Shown piece after piece: positions 34,202 to 43,169 of a stretch of 64,000 bases of DNA (its first letter is position 1; each line of letters starts with the position of its first letter). This DNA is from Bdellovibrio sp. UBA4095 (GTDB lineage: Bacteria; Bdellovibrionota; Bdellovibrionia; Bdellovibrionales; Bdellovibrionaceae), in the NCBI GenBank assembly GCA_002381805.1, contig DFXZ01000013.1:62001-126000 (forward strand), given 5' to 3'. Made by a program: the position numbers and the translations under genes. A model generated the notes under the pieces. The model worked only from the letters and a program-made list of their open reading frames with translations. It made no database searches and was not told the DNA's origin.

Positions 34202-37162
34202 ATGAATAAGTTGTATATATTCGTGCTTGTCTTTTTATTGGGAAGATCTCTGCTTGCTGGTTATTACTCAGTCGAGGATGTTAGTTACTCGCAGACGAAT
34301 GCCAAGACGACGATCACTGTCAAGGCAGATGGTTCTTATCGAATGGATGATACCTCAACCTTTCGCGCTCAGAACGATCAGGGCCGGCATAAATTGTCGC
34401 AACATTCCCATCCATTTCTGCCGGAGCTTACTCAGGTCCGCATTCTTTGGGCAAAAACGAAAACGGGTGAGCAGACCCATAATGTTGATCTAAAAAATCT
34501 TGAGAACCGCGAGTTACCCAGCCCTGCGGGCCTAAGTTCGACAAGGCAACTCATTATTCCCTTTACGCATGTGCAAGTAGGCTCGGAAGTTAGTTATCGC
34601 TCTATCACTCAAAGTAAAAATAAGTTAATCCCGGGATACTTCTCGATGCGTTTTATTTACGGACTGATGTTTCCAGAGCTTCAGGGCGAGGTGACTTTAA
34701 TTTCTGATAAGCCGCTTTTTCACTCGGTCAGAGACCCCGGTAAATTCTTAAAGATCACCGAAGGCAAAGATGGGCAAAAGTACACTCTAAAGATCGTATT
34801 ACTAAAAAAAGCCTTCTTTATACCTAAAGATGAAGCCGGAATGATTCTGGATCCTGCCTCCTTTCCGACAGTGGATGTGTCTACTGCCAAGGATTGGAAT
34901 GAATTGGCAAAACCGATGGCGGCCAAATATGAAAGCGTTCTGAAGCAACCCTTACCGCCTCTCTTTAAAAGTATCGCCGAGAAAGCACAAGCGGCACCAA
35001 CAGAAGAAGGCAAAGCTCAGATTATTATATCAGAGCTTGCCGAAAAAATAACTTACTCTGGAAACTGGACGACTCTAGTAAAAGCCATGTTTCCGCGAGG
35101 CCATGCGGAAGTCGCGAAAACACAGAATGGCGATTGCAAAGACTATTCGAGTGCAGCCGTCGCTATTTTGCGCAGCTTGGGAATCAAAGCCACGGTGGCT
35201 CTAGTTCAGCGCGAAAGCCCCCAGTCGCCTTCTTACTTGCTGTCGCGGTCAGCGATTTCAGAAAAGCCACTGCCAATGCTGAGCTACTTTAACCATGCAA
35301 TCGTGCGCATGGTTACCAAAGAGGGAAAGGTCCTGTGGTTTGATCCTACAAATCCCGTCAGTCAGAACCTAGCTCCGTTCCAAGATATTGCGCGATCTAT
35401 CGCTTTGAATCTTGCCGCTGATGTTAGTTCTGCAGAAGTTTTACCCACGGAGCATGACCCAGACAACAAGGGCACTATTGATATTGTTTTAAAGCCCCGT
35501 TTGGATGGGACCGCAGATTTCACAGCTAATTTAAACTTTTCCGGCCAGATCTCAACTTCACTGCGCGCTGCCGCCATGCAAAGTGGGAAAAATGCACTGG
35601 AAGAGCAGCTCTGGACTCTGTTGCTGGTTAAGCCTATGAACGGAAAAAAGAGTGCGGGTGACTATGATATCAAAACTCGGTCTTACAAACCATTGCAAAT
35701 ACCTTTAACGGCGACTGTTGATTCGCCACTTAAAGAAGAAAAAGCAGAAAAGGGGTCGACCGAGAAGCTCAACTTAATAAATCCTCTGCCACTACAAGCA
35801 TTAGTATTTGCGATGATTGGCAGGGATCGGCTCTCGGCGCTTCACTTGGGGACTCCGGCCGAGTGGACAATTACGCGCACTATTCATGGTGTGGATACTT
35901 CTGATGAAGTGGCGGGTGATTGTATCGCCCTTAGCAAATGGATGGATCTTCGACGGAAGACTTACAAAGTTCCGGAAGGCTTGAGAGTTGAGGATCGCTT
36001 CACCTTGAAGGAAAGCTTCATTCATGCCGAGGAGTTTAAAAAGAAAGACGTCAGCTATTTTGTGGGAGATATTTTAAGTTGTTTTGGGTCGCAAAATGTT
36101 GAGGCTTTCTGGTTCGATCCTAAAAATACGGAGCAAGTGTCGAAACGTCAAATCATTGAAAAAACCATGAGTTTGCAAGCGGCGATTGATCTGGCCATGA
36201 ACAGCAAGGCAAGAGCTACTAATCTTAAGACTTTAAGGGTTTTTGAAACACTCGCTCACGCCGGTGACAGCGAGGCGCAAGCCTGGCTGGCTTCGTCCTA
36301 CCGTTCACTAGGGTATCTTTCGGGGCACAATTATAAAAGTGATTATTTGGTCGCTGCTATAGAAGCGAGTGATAAAGCCATTCGCTTAAATCCAAAAAGT
36401 GCGGTGGCTTTCCGGGAGCGCACACGGAACTTCATGTACTCGGATCGACTTAGGGAAGCGAGAGAAAGTTTCGCGACGGCTTTTAAATTACAGCCTCAGC
36501 ACTTTCGCACCTATACGCTGGGGGCCGATCTCTTTAAAATGGAAAGTAACTTTGAATTGGCAGAAAAAAGTTTATTGAAGGCATTGACGCTGGCTCAGAC
36601 TGGTGCCGAAAAATCCGTAGCCTATGGCAAGCTCGGTGATATCAATCTGGAGAAGAGTCCATCTTCTGCAATTTCCTATTATCAAGCAAGTCTGAGCTTT
36701 GACCCCGACGATGTCTGGGTGATGAATAGCTTAGGGATCGCCTATAACACCACCGGCAGATTCGAGGATTCTATACAGATTCTGGAAAAGGCATTAAGTT
36801 TAAGTCGTTTCGGCGCTGCCGAGAGTAACTTGGCAGCAGCCTACGCAAACAAAGCTACACACCTGGTTAAGCAAGTCGCAAGTACGCCGCAAACACTGAA
36901 ACAGGCCGAGGAGCTGGCAATGAAGTCGTTAAAGCTGGACATTGATAATCAAAAGGCGCGGGGAGCTTTGGGAGTTATTTACTTAACGTTGGCTCGTCAG
37001 AGCCATGATAAGGATGCGCTGAGAAGATCGCTTGAATACTTTCAAACGACTTTTTCGAAGGGTTATAGCAATTCGTGGTTATTAGGGCAGTACCATGCAG
37101 CACAAGCCATGCATCTTAGCCAGCAGATGGATAAAACCAGAATGCCAGCATCAGCACCTTGA
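34202..37162 (+). CDS. DUF3857/transglutaminase-like/TPR exported protein
   Basis: 986 residues from the ATG at 34202, where a signal peptide begins (MNKLYIFVLVFLLGRSLLAG). Order: DUF3857-like beta domain (about 30-230), transglutaminase-like domain with Cys in NGDCKDYS (about residue 312), His in FNHAIVRM (about 364) and Asp in WFDPTNP (about 380), a second beta region, then TPR-type helices (about 670-960; for example the AIRLNPKSAVAFRER repeat). The triad is complete, so peptidase or transglutaminase activity is possible. Such proteins are common in Bacteroidetes and deltaproteobacteria and have no firm function. Confidence 0.8.
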   Translation: MNKLYIFVLVFLLGRSLLAGYYSVEDVSYSQTNAKTTITVKADGSYRMDDTSTFRAQNDQGRHKLSQHSHPFLPELTQVRILWAKTKTGEQTHNVDLKNLENRELPSPAGLSSTRQLIIPFTHVQVGSEVSYRSITQSKNKLIPGYFSMRFIYGLMFPELQGEVTLISDKPLFHSVRDPGKFLKITEGKDGQKYTLKIVLLKKAFFIPKDEAGMILDPASFPTVDVSTAKDWNELAKPMAAKYESVLKQPLPPLFKSIAEKAQAAPTEEGKAQIIISELAEKITYSGNWTTLVKAMFPRGHAEVAKTQNGDCKDYSSAAVAILRSLGIKATVALVQRESPQSPSYLLSRSAISEKPLPMLSYFNHAIVRMVTKEGKVLWFDPTNPVSQNLAPFQDIARSIALNLAADVSSAEVLPTEHDPDNKGTIDIVLKPRLDGTADFTANLNFSGQISTSLRAAAMQSGKNALEEQLWTLLLVKPMNGKKSAGDYDIKTRSYKPLQIPLTATVDSPLKEEKAEKGSTEKLNLINPLPLQALVFAMIGRDRLSALHLGTPAEWTITRTIHGVDTSDEVAGDCIALSKWMDLRRKTYKVPEGLRVEDRFTLKESFIHAEEFKKKDVSYFVGDILSCFGSQNVEAFWFDPKNTEQVSKRQIIEKTMSLQAAIDLAMNSKARATNLKTLRVFETLAHAGDSEAQAWLASSYRSLGYLSGHNYKSDYLVAAIEASDKAIRLNPKSAVAFRERTRNFMYSDRLREARESFATAFKLQPQHFRTYTLGADLFKMESNFELAEKSLLKALTLAQTGAEKSVAYGKLGDINLEKSPSSAISYYQASLSFDPDDVWVMNSLGIAYNTTGRFEDSIQILEKALSLSRFGAAESNLAAAYANKATHLVKQVASTPQTLKQAEELAMKSLKLDIDNQKARGALGVIYLTLARQSHDKDALRRSLEYFQTTFSKGYSNSWLLGQYHAAQAMHLSQQMDKTRMPASAP

Positions 37163-37164
37163 GT

Positions 37165-37548
37165 TTATTCTCTGGGGGAAAACTGATCTGAATTTTTCAG
37201 CGCTTCAGTCATGTTCTGCAGGCGGTCTACGAAGGACGTCATCATGCAGTTGGCCCAGACCGGCAGCTCTGAGAGAAGTTTTTTAAAACCTTCCTCGGAA
37301 ACTTTTGTGACGACAACATCCGTGACGGCTTGGGCCGTTGCCGAACGAGGCATATGAGATAGCAAAGCAAACTCGCCAAAGGATTCACCATCTTTGATTT
37401 GTGCAATATTCACTCTCTCGGCTTGCTTACTCATGGTGTAGATCTGAACTGTGCCGGATTCGACGATATAAAAATGATTCTGCACTTCACCTTCAAAAAA
37501 GATATACTCGCCGGCCTTATAACTTTCTTTTACAATGGAATCGCTCAT
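37165..37548 (-). CDS. Cyclic-nucleotide-binding-domain protein
   Basis: 127 residues consisting only of a cNMP-binding beta-roll. Visible are EYIFFEGE, FYIVESGTVQIY and the phosphate cassette FGEFALLSHMPRSATAQA, with the Glu and Arg that contact the nucleotide. No DNA-binding helix-turn-helix is attached, so it is not a CRP-type regulator but a stand-alone sensor or a partner of another protein. It lies 27 nt downstream of radA on the same strand and probably shares its transcript; its end abuts the convergent 34202 gene. Confidence 0.83.
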   Translation of the reverse strand: MSDSIVKESYKAGEYIFFEGEVQNHFYIVESGTVQIYTMSKQAERVNIAQIKDGESFGEFALLSHMPRSATAQAVTDVVVTKVSEEGFKKLLSELPVWANCMMTSFVDRLQNMTEALKNSDQFSPRE

Positions 37549-37575
37549 ATCGCTCCCTCGAATTCGATCTACGGT

Positions 37576-38967
37576 TTAAATAATTTTACTCAGATCTTTG
37601 ACGTTTCGTACAAAGGAAATTTTCTTTTCCTTCGATAATTTCAAGTCACTCAGGTGTCGCTTGTTCGAGTACGGAATCACGAAGTGGGTAAAGCCCAGCT
37701 TGTCCGCTTCTTTCATACGACTTTCCGCGAATGAAACTCCGCGGACTTCGCCCGTTAAGCCGATTTCCCCAAAGAAACAAGTTTTGGCATCGAGATCTCG
37801 CCGACCTTCTGTCGAGAGAATGGCAGCAGCAACTGCAAGATCCGCAGCTGGTTCGACCAGTTTCAAACCTCCAACGACATTGATGAAAATGTCATTGCTT
37901 GAAAGGCGAATATCTAAGTGCCGATCCAGTACGGCAGTCAAAAGATGTAAGCGGTTGACGTCGATTCCCAGAGCCGTTCGTCGCGGCATCGCCATGGGGC
38001 TTGATAGAGTCAAAGCCTGAACCTCACAGAGTAGGGGGCGTGTGCCTTCCATCGAAGCGAAGACCGCTGATCCAATCAATTGGTCTCCGCGCTCTTCAAG
38101 AAACAACTCTGAAGGATTGGCGACTTCCTCGAGTCCTTTGGAGTTCATCTGAAAAACTCCCAACTCATGAGCAGCACCGAAGCGATTTTTTAGCGCACGT
38201 AAGAGGCGGAAGTTATAAGAGGTATCCCCTTCAAAAGACAATACGCAATCGACCATGTGTTCAAGAACTTTTGGGCCTGCGATTGTGCCGTCCTTGGTAA
38301 CGTGACCAATCAGAATCACGGTGATATTATCTTGCTTAGCGAGTCCCATGAGGTGACCTGCACACTCTCGCACTTGAGAGACCGAACCTGGAGCAGCCTG
38401 CAGATCTGGTAAAAACATAGTTTGAATAGAATCGACGACAAGAACATCCGGCTTTTTATGGCGGGCTAATTCCATGATCGTATTCAAGTTACTCTCACAA
38501 CCAATTTCGATAAGCGGTGAGCGAATTCCCAAGCGATGGGCGCGGGATCCTGTTTGCGTGACGCTTTCTTCTCCAGATATGTAGAGAACGCGGTTCTTGT
38601 GAAATGCAAGCCCACCGGCCATTTGAAGCAGTAAAGTTGATTTTCCAATGCCAGGCGAACCGCCCAATAGAACGAAACTTCCGCGCGCTAATCCGCCGCC
38701 GAGGACCCTGTTGAGTTCCTCAAAGTTCGTATCAAAACGATCCAATTTGACCTCTTCGAGGCTTTGGTCGAGAGAGATGGGCTTGCTTGAAGAGGAGCCT
38801 TTCTCTGATGTTCCTGTAGACCAACCTCGAGTCTTGATGTCCGTCATCTGCAATTCTTCCACAAAGGAGTTCCAAGAACCGCAATCAGAACACTTGCCCT
38901 CCCACCTTGGTCGCTGGGCTCCACAATTTTGACAGGTATAGATCGTTTTCGTCTTCGATTTTGCCAT
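37576..38967 (-). CDS. radA: DNA repair protein RadA (Sms)
   Basis: Branch-migration ATPase of recombination. It has the N-terminal zinc finger C12-x2-C15 ... C26-x2-C29, Walker A GGSPGIGKST (102-111), Walker B LVVDSIQT, the RadA-specific KNRFG motif (about 257-261) and the C-terminal Lon-protease-like domain. At 463 residues it is the usual length. It is divergent from the transglycosylase gene with only 22 nt between the two starts, so their promoters must overlap coding sequence. Confidence 0.96.
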   Translation of the reverse strand: MAKSKTKTIYTCQNCGAQRPRWEGKCSDCGSWNSFVEELQMTDIKTRGWSTGTSEKGSSSSKPISLDQSLEEVKLDRFDTNFEELNRVLGGGLARGSFVLLGGSPGIGKSTLLLQMAGGLAFHKNRVLYISGEESVTQTGSRAHRLGIRSPLIEIGCESNLNTIMELARHKKPDVLVVDSIQTMFLPDLQAAPGSVSQVRECAGHLMGLAKQDNITVILIGHVTKDGTIAGPKVLEHMVDCVLSFEGDTSYNFRLLRALKNRFGAAHELGVFQMNSKGLEEVANPSELFLEERGDQLIGSAVFASMEGTRPLLCEVQALTLSSPMAMPRRTALGIDVNRLHLLTAVLDRHLDIRLSSNDIFINVVGGLKLVEPAADLAVAAAILSTEGRRDLDAKTCFFGEIGLTGEVRGVSFAESRMKEADKLGFTHFVIPYSNKRHLSDLKLSKEKKISFVRNVKDLSKII

Positions 38968-38989
38968 AGATATTCGGTATCATTATTGG

Positions 38990-41386
38990 ATGAGACTTAC
39001 AAGGAATCAAAAAACCACAAAATCTCCCTGGAAAATCTTTTTTGTCGCAACTCTTATGGTGACTCCATTAGCAGGTGCGGATTCCGGAAAAGATAATTTA
39101 AAAACTTTCAAGACCGCGCTTGAGCAGTTTCGCGGCGCCAAGTATCAAGAGGCCGCTCCAGCATTTGAAAGTCTTCTTAAAGAGAAGAGCGATCTAGAGG
39201 AGTATGTTCGCTTCTATTTAGGGCAAACATATTTAAAGCTTGGCAAGAGCGATGAAGCAGAAAAAGAATTCAATCGAGTTTTGGCTCTTTCGCCAAATGT
39301 CAAAATGACAATCGAAACCAGTAATTTGCTGGGACAAGTGGCACTAGAAAAGAAGGACTTTAAAAAAGCTAAGACTTTTTTCTATAAGCTGGTGAAGAGA
39401 ACCAAAAATACGGAAGACTATCCTGATGTTATTTATAATCTTGCGATTGCTGAAAAAGGTTTAAAGAATCATCGAGCTATGTGCACTTGGTTGCGTCAGG
39501 TTTATGAGAAATATCCGGGGTATCCGAAGGTGGTAGACTGGGGCGTTGACCTTGCTGCGAATGAATTTCAGGGGGAGCCCACTGATTGTACTGTGACTAC
39601 CGAGGACTTCCGAACTCGCGTGCGTTATCTTTTGTGGGCGGGACTTGATCAAAAAGCTCAAGGTGAAATCAATATCATGCGTGCAAAGCTTGCCAAAACT
39701 GATAAGTTTTTGGCAGACAAGCTGCAGGCTCAGTTCTATTCGCAAGAAGGGGAATTGAATAAGGCCGTTGAACTTTTAAAGCCCTACTATGAATCACATA
39801 AAAGAAACTTCGACTATCTACTTCTGTTTGCAAATGCAGCAGCTCGTGCGGGAGATGTTCAGTCTGCAGTTGGTTCCTTTTATTCAGCCTATAAGTTAAG
39901 ACCGAAATCAAAGACGGGCCGACAAGCACTTTATCAATCTGCTTTTTTAAGTTATCAGTTTCAAGACTATGATGGAGCGACCCGTCGCTTTAAAGAATTC
40001 ATGAAGGCTTACCCGAACTCAGGCTTAAATAGGGATGCTCAATGGCATTTGGCGTGGCTGACCTATTTAAAGGGTGACTATGAGGGCGCCTTCAAAGCCT
40101 TTAATAACTTGAAAACTCAGAAACGTAAAAATCCGCGTGCGTGGAGATCTTTTCCTGAAGATCGCGTGAACTATTGGATGGCGATGAGTCTTTTCCGTCA
40201 AGGAAAGGTGGAGTCCGCTAGAAAGATGATGGAGAGTTTAGCGAAAGATCCTCTAATAGGATACTATTCGATTGCTGCTCAAGCGAGACTTAAGAAAATG
40301 CAATTAATGGAGGAACCTAAAGTTCCCATGGCACTTTCGCCATTGCCGACGCAACCTTTGGTCATCTCGCGGTTTTCCGCCAGTGATTTTCTGATGCCTT
40401 CCATGCAGTATGAGTATCGGGGTGATGAGTCTGAGTCAGAAGAAAATCTTGTGTTAACTCAGTACTCGGCCGACGATGAAGAAGGTGAGAACGAAGAGGC
40501 GGAAGAGGGTCTAACTGATAATGCTGACTTAAAGACGGTTGAAGTTATTCAGGACGGAAATGATGAAATCCAAGTCTCTTTTTCCAATCCAGCTTTGTTA
40601 AAGCGTTTTGAGCGTGCGCAAAGCATGCTTTCGTTAGGAGAAGACGAATGGGCCCGTTGGGATTTGTACGATATTGAAAGAAAGACTTCGAATCGCACTC
40701 ATTTAAAGACTTTAATGGGACAGTATAATAGTTCCGGTAATTTCAATCGATCGTCTTACATTGCTCAAGTAACTTTTGGAAGTCAGCGAGCTTCGCTGGG
40801 CCTTGGCAAAGGGAAAGACGTCTGGGAGTTTGCTTATCCAAGGGCGTACTCAGAGTATGTCGATAAATATTCTAAAAAGTTCTCCGTACCAGAGGAGCTT
40901 GTTTGGGGAATCATGAGAGCTGAAACGCATTACCGCCGTGACGCCATTTCTCCAGTAGGGGCTTTGGGTCTGATGCAGGTTATGCCGTTCACGGGACACA
41001 AGGTGGCGACCCTTATTGGAGATTCTGATTTTAAAGCTCCGATGCTTCTGCAACCCGAGACGTCAGTGAAAATTGGCTCCCGCTACTTGAAACGTCTTAT
41101 GGATCGTTTTGAAAGCAAGATTCCATTGGTGGCTGCTGGTTACAACGCGGGTCCACACCGAGTTAAGAACTGGTTGATAGCTTTTGGCACTCTGGAGACG
41201 GACGAGTGGATCGAACACATTCCATTTTTAGAGACGCGCAACTACGTTAAGCGGGTCGTGTCGAACGCTCACATTTATGCCAAGTTATATAATCAGAAAG
41301 ATGATCTGTTTAGTTATATGGCAGAGACAGTTCCAGTGAAAGTGTCTACTGAAATCGCTGGGAAAGAGAATTGGGACGATATTTAA
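38990..41386 (+). CDS. Soluble lytic murein transglycosylase with TPR superhelix
   Basis: 798 residues: signal peptide (about 10-30), a long TPR-type helical region (about 35-440), an acidic low-complexity linker (about 480-525), and a C-terminal SLT domain. The SLT block shows catalytic Glu in GIMRAETHYRRDAISP (about residue 645), then GALGLMQVMP, and AAGYNAGPHRVKNW. It cleaves the glycan strand of peptidoglycan to give anhydro-muropeptides in the periplasm or outside. The acidic linker is not usual for Slt70. It leads an operon with two peptide permeases. Confidence 0.88.
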   Translation: MRLTRNQKTTKSPWKIFFVATLMVTPLAGADSGKDNLKTFKTALEQFRGAKYQEAAPAFESLLKEKSDLEEYVRFYLGQTYLKLGKSDEAEKEFNRVLALSPNVKMTIETSNLLGQVALEKKDFKKAKTFFYKLVKRTKNTEDYPDVIYNLAIAEKGLKNHRAMCTWLRQVYEKYPGYPKVVDWGVDLAANEFQGEPTDCTVTTEDFRTRVRYLLWAGLDQKAQGEINIMRAKLAKTDKFLADKLQAQFYSQEGELNKAVELLKPYYESHKRNFDYLLLFANAAARAGDVQSAVGSFYSAYKLRPKSKTGRQALYQSAFLSYQFQDYDGATRRFKEFMKAYPNSGLNRDAQWHLAWLTYLKGDYEGAFKAFNNLKTQKRKNPRAWRSFPEDRVNYWMAMSLFRQGKVESARKMMESLAKDPLIGYYSIAAQARLKKMQLMEEPKVPMALSPLPTQPLVISRFSASDFLMPSMQYEYRGDESESEENLVLTQYSADDEEGENEEAEEGLTDNADLKTVEVIQDGNDEIQVSFSNPALLKRFERAQSMLSLGEDEWARWDLYDIERKTSNRTHLKTLMGQYNSSGNFNRSSYIAQVTFGSQRASLGLGKGKDVWEFAYPRAYSEYVDKYSKKFSVPEELVWGIMRAETHYRRDAISPVGALGLMQVMPFTGHKVATLIGDSDFKAPMLLQPETSVKIGSRYLKRLMDRFESKIPLVAAGYNAGPHRVKNWLIAFGTLETDEWIEHIPFLETRNYVKRVVSNAHIYAKLYNQKDDLFSYMAETVPVKVSTEIAGKENWDDI

Positions 41387-41398
41387 TCAGGAACAACA

Positions 41399-42331
41399 TT
41401 GAACCACAGCAGTTGGCAGCACGTTGCGAAGAAATTATTTGAACTATTGACGTCGTTGGGTTTCCTAGCGACGTTAACGTTTTTTTTATTGCGCCTACTT
41501 CCCGGCGGACCTTTTGATGACGATGCTGCTTTAAATCCTCTTGTACGGGAACGTCTGCAAGATCACTGGGGGACATCTCAAAATTTCCTCATGCAAGTTT
41601 TGAATTATTTAGCTGCACTGGTTCGAGGCGACCTGGGAATTTCAATGATTCGACCAGACCGAACTGTCACAGATATTATTTCCCAAGGACTGGCAAAAAC
41701 ATTTCTTTTAAATAGTTTAGCTTTAATAGTCGTCGTATTTGGAGCCTTTGCTCTGGCGACTGGAGCCATCTATTGGCGAGGCACTTGGTTTGAGAAATCC
41801 GTAGATCAGTTGATGGTTGTTCTGCTCTCTTTGCCTAGCTTGTTCTGGGGTCCTCTATTGATTTATCTTTTTGGATTTTACTGGGATATTCTGCCTGTAG
41901 CTCTTCTTGAGGGACCACAGTACTACATTTTGCCTGTTCTGACTTTGAGTGCGCGGCCAATCGCTTCGCTGGTGCGATTGCTAAAAGGCTCGCTAGAGGA
42001 AAATTTGGCCCAGGACTACGTTAGAACAGCTAAAGCCAAAGGACTTGGTGCTGGAGCGGTTTTATTCAAACACATTCTAAGAAATTCCTGGATGCCATTT
42101 CTAAGCTATGCAGGACCTTTGCTGGTGGGCTTGCTGTCCGGTTCCTTTTTGGTCGAAATGTTATTCGCAGTTCCGGGTTTGGGTAGTGAGTTCATTCAGG
42201 CGCTGAATGATCGTGACTATACGGTCATCGTTGGTCTGACGCTATTTTATGGCAGTCTTTTGATGACCGCAAACATGCTGTTCGATCTGCTGATGAGACA
42301 AGCCGATCCAAGACTGCGAGAACAAGCATGA
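41399..42331 (+). CDS. Oligopeptide-type ABC permease (DppB/OppB-like)
   Basis: 310 residues with about six membrane helices and the binding-protein-dependent permease EAA-loop (LAQDYVRTAKAKGLG and following). N-terminal features (LTFFLLRLLPGGPF) are typical of the first subunit of peptide or nickel importers. The start is TTG at 41399, 12 nt after the transglycosylase stop, and its stop overlaps the next gene's ATG. No solute-binding protein or ATPase gene is adjacent, so it must use subunits encoded elsewhere. Confidence 0.88.
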   Translation: MNHSSWQHVAKKLFELLTSLGFLATLTFFLLRLLPGGPFDDDAALNPLVRERLQDHWGTSQNFLMQVLNYLAALVRGDLGISMIRPDRTVTDIISQGLAKTFLLNSLALIVVVFGAFALATGAIYWRGTWFEKSVDQLMVVLLSLPSLFWGPLLIYLFGFYWDILPVALLEGPQYYILPVLTLSARPIASLVRLLKGSLEENLAQDYVRTAKAKGLGAGAVLFKHILRNSWMPFLSYAGPLLVGLLSGSFLVEMLFAVPGLGSEFIQALNDRDYTVIVGLTLFYGSLLMTANMLFDLLMRQADPRLREQA

Positions 42332-43149
42332 AAAAATTTACTTTAGCGTTCGCGATCACTGTTCTTGTTGTCGAAACATTGGCAGTCTTTATTTTTTCAT
42401 TCTTTCTTTCAGAAAATGGGGTCGAGCAAAACGTCGAAGCCATCCTGTTGCCTCCAAGTTTCAGTCATTGGTTTGGAACAGATTCTTTGGGCCGAGATCT
42501 TTTCGCCAGAGTCTTAATGGGCGGCCAAGTCTCGCTTGTCGTCGGGCTGGTCTGCTCAGTGCTAACCTTTCTCGTGGGGTTTACCTATGGCGCCCTTGCT
42601 GGCGGACTTGAGGGTTGGGCTGATCGCGTGCTTATGCGTCTTTGTGATATTTTGCTATCCATTCCCAGCTTTATTTTGGTGGCGGTCCTATGTTTAAGTG
42701 TGCAGGTCGTTCTGCCATTTGAGAGCTCTTATTGGATTTCTTTCGTCAGTTTATGTGTCGGCATCTCTGCAACACATTGGATGACTCTGGCACGCGTGAC
42801 CCGCGGAATGGTCATGGAAATAAAGCGACGGCCCTTTATTGAGGCAGCCGTTGCAATTGGTGGATCGCCGTCCCATATACTGATCCGTCACATTGCGCCC
42901 AATATGATGAGCACTTTGTTAGTGATGGTGGCTTTACAAATTCCCACAAATATTTTGTACGAAAGCTTTATGAGTTTTATTGGCTTGGGTATGCAGCCAC
43001 CGTACACAAGTTGGGGGATTTTGGTCAAAGAAGGGTGGAACACTCTTTCATCGTATCCCCATTTGCTGCTGTATCCATCGTCTGTTTTATTTTTGACCGT
43101 CTGGAGCTTTCACGTCGTGATCGATAGTTTAAGACCTACTCGTCACTAG
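42328..43149 (+). CDS. Oligopeptide-type ABC permease (DppC/OppC-like)
   Basis: 273 residues, partner of the preceding permease. It shows HWFGTDSLGRDLFARVLMG, the conserved entry of DppC/OppC subunits, the EAA-loop (FIEAAVAIGGSP and onward) and the C-terminal FIGLGMQPPYTSWGILV. The start overlaps the upstream stop (ATGA). With the TTG-started partner it forms the membrane channel of a peptide importer. It ends 20 nt before the stop of the convergent amidase gene. Confidence 0.88.
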   Translation: MKKFTLAFAITVLVVETLAVFIFSFFLSENGVEQNVEAILLPPSFSHWFGTDSLGRDLFARVLMGGQVSLVVGLVCSVLTFLVGFTYGALAGGLEGWADRVLMRLCDILLSIPSFILVAVLCLSVQVVLPFESSYWISFVSLCVGISATHWMTLARVTRGMVMEIKRRPFIEAAVAIGGSPSHILIRHIAPNMMSTLLVMVALQIPTNILYESFMSFIGLGMQPPYTSWGILVKEGWNTLSSYPHLLLYPSSVLFLTVWSFHVVIDSLRPTRH

Positions 43150-43169
43150 TCCCTGTTTTCTGTCGACTT

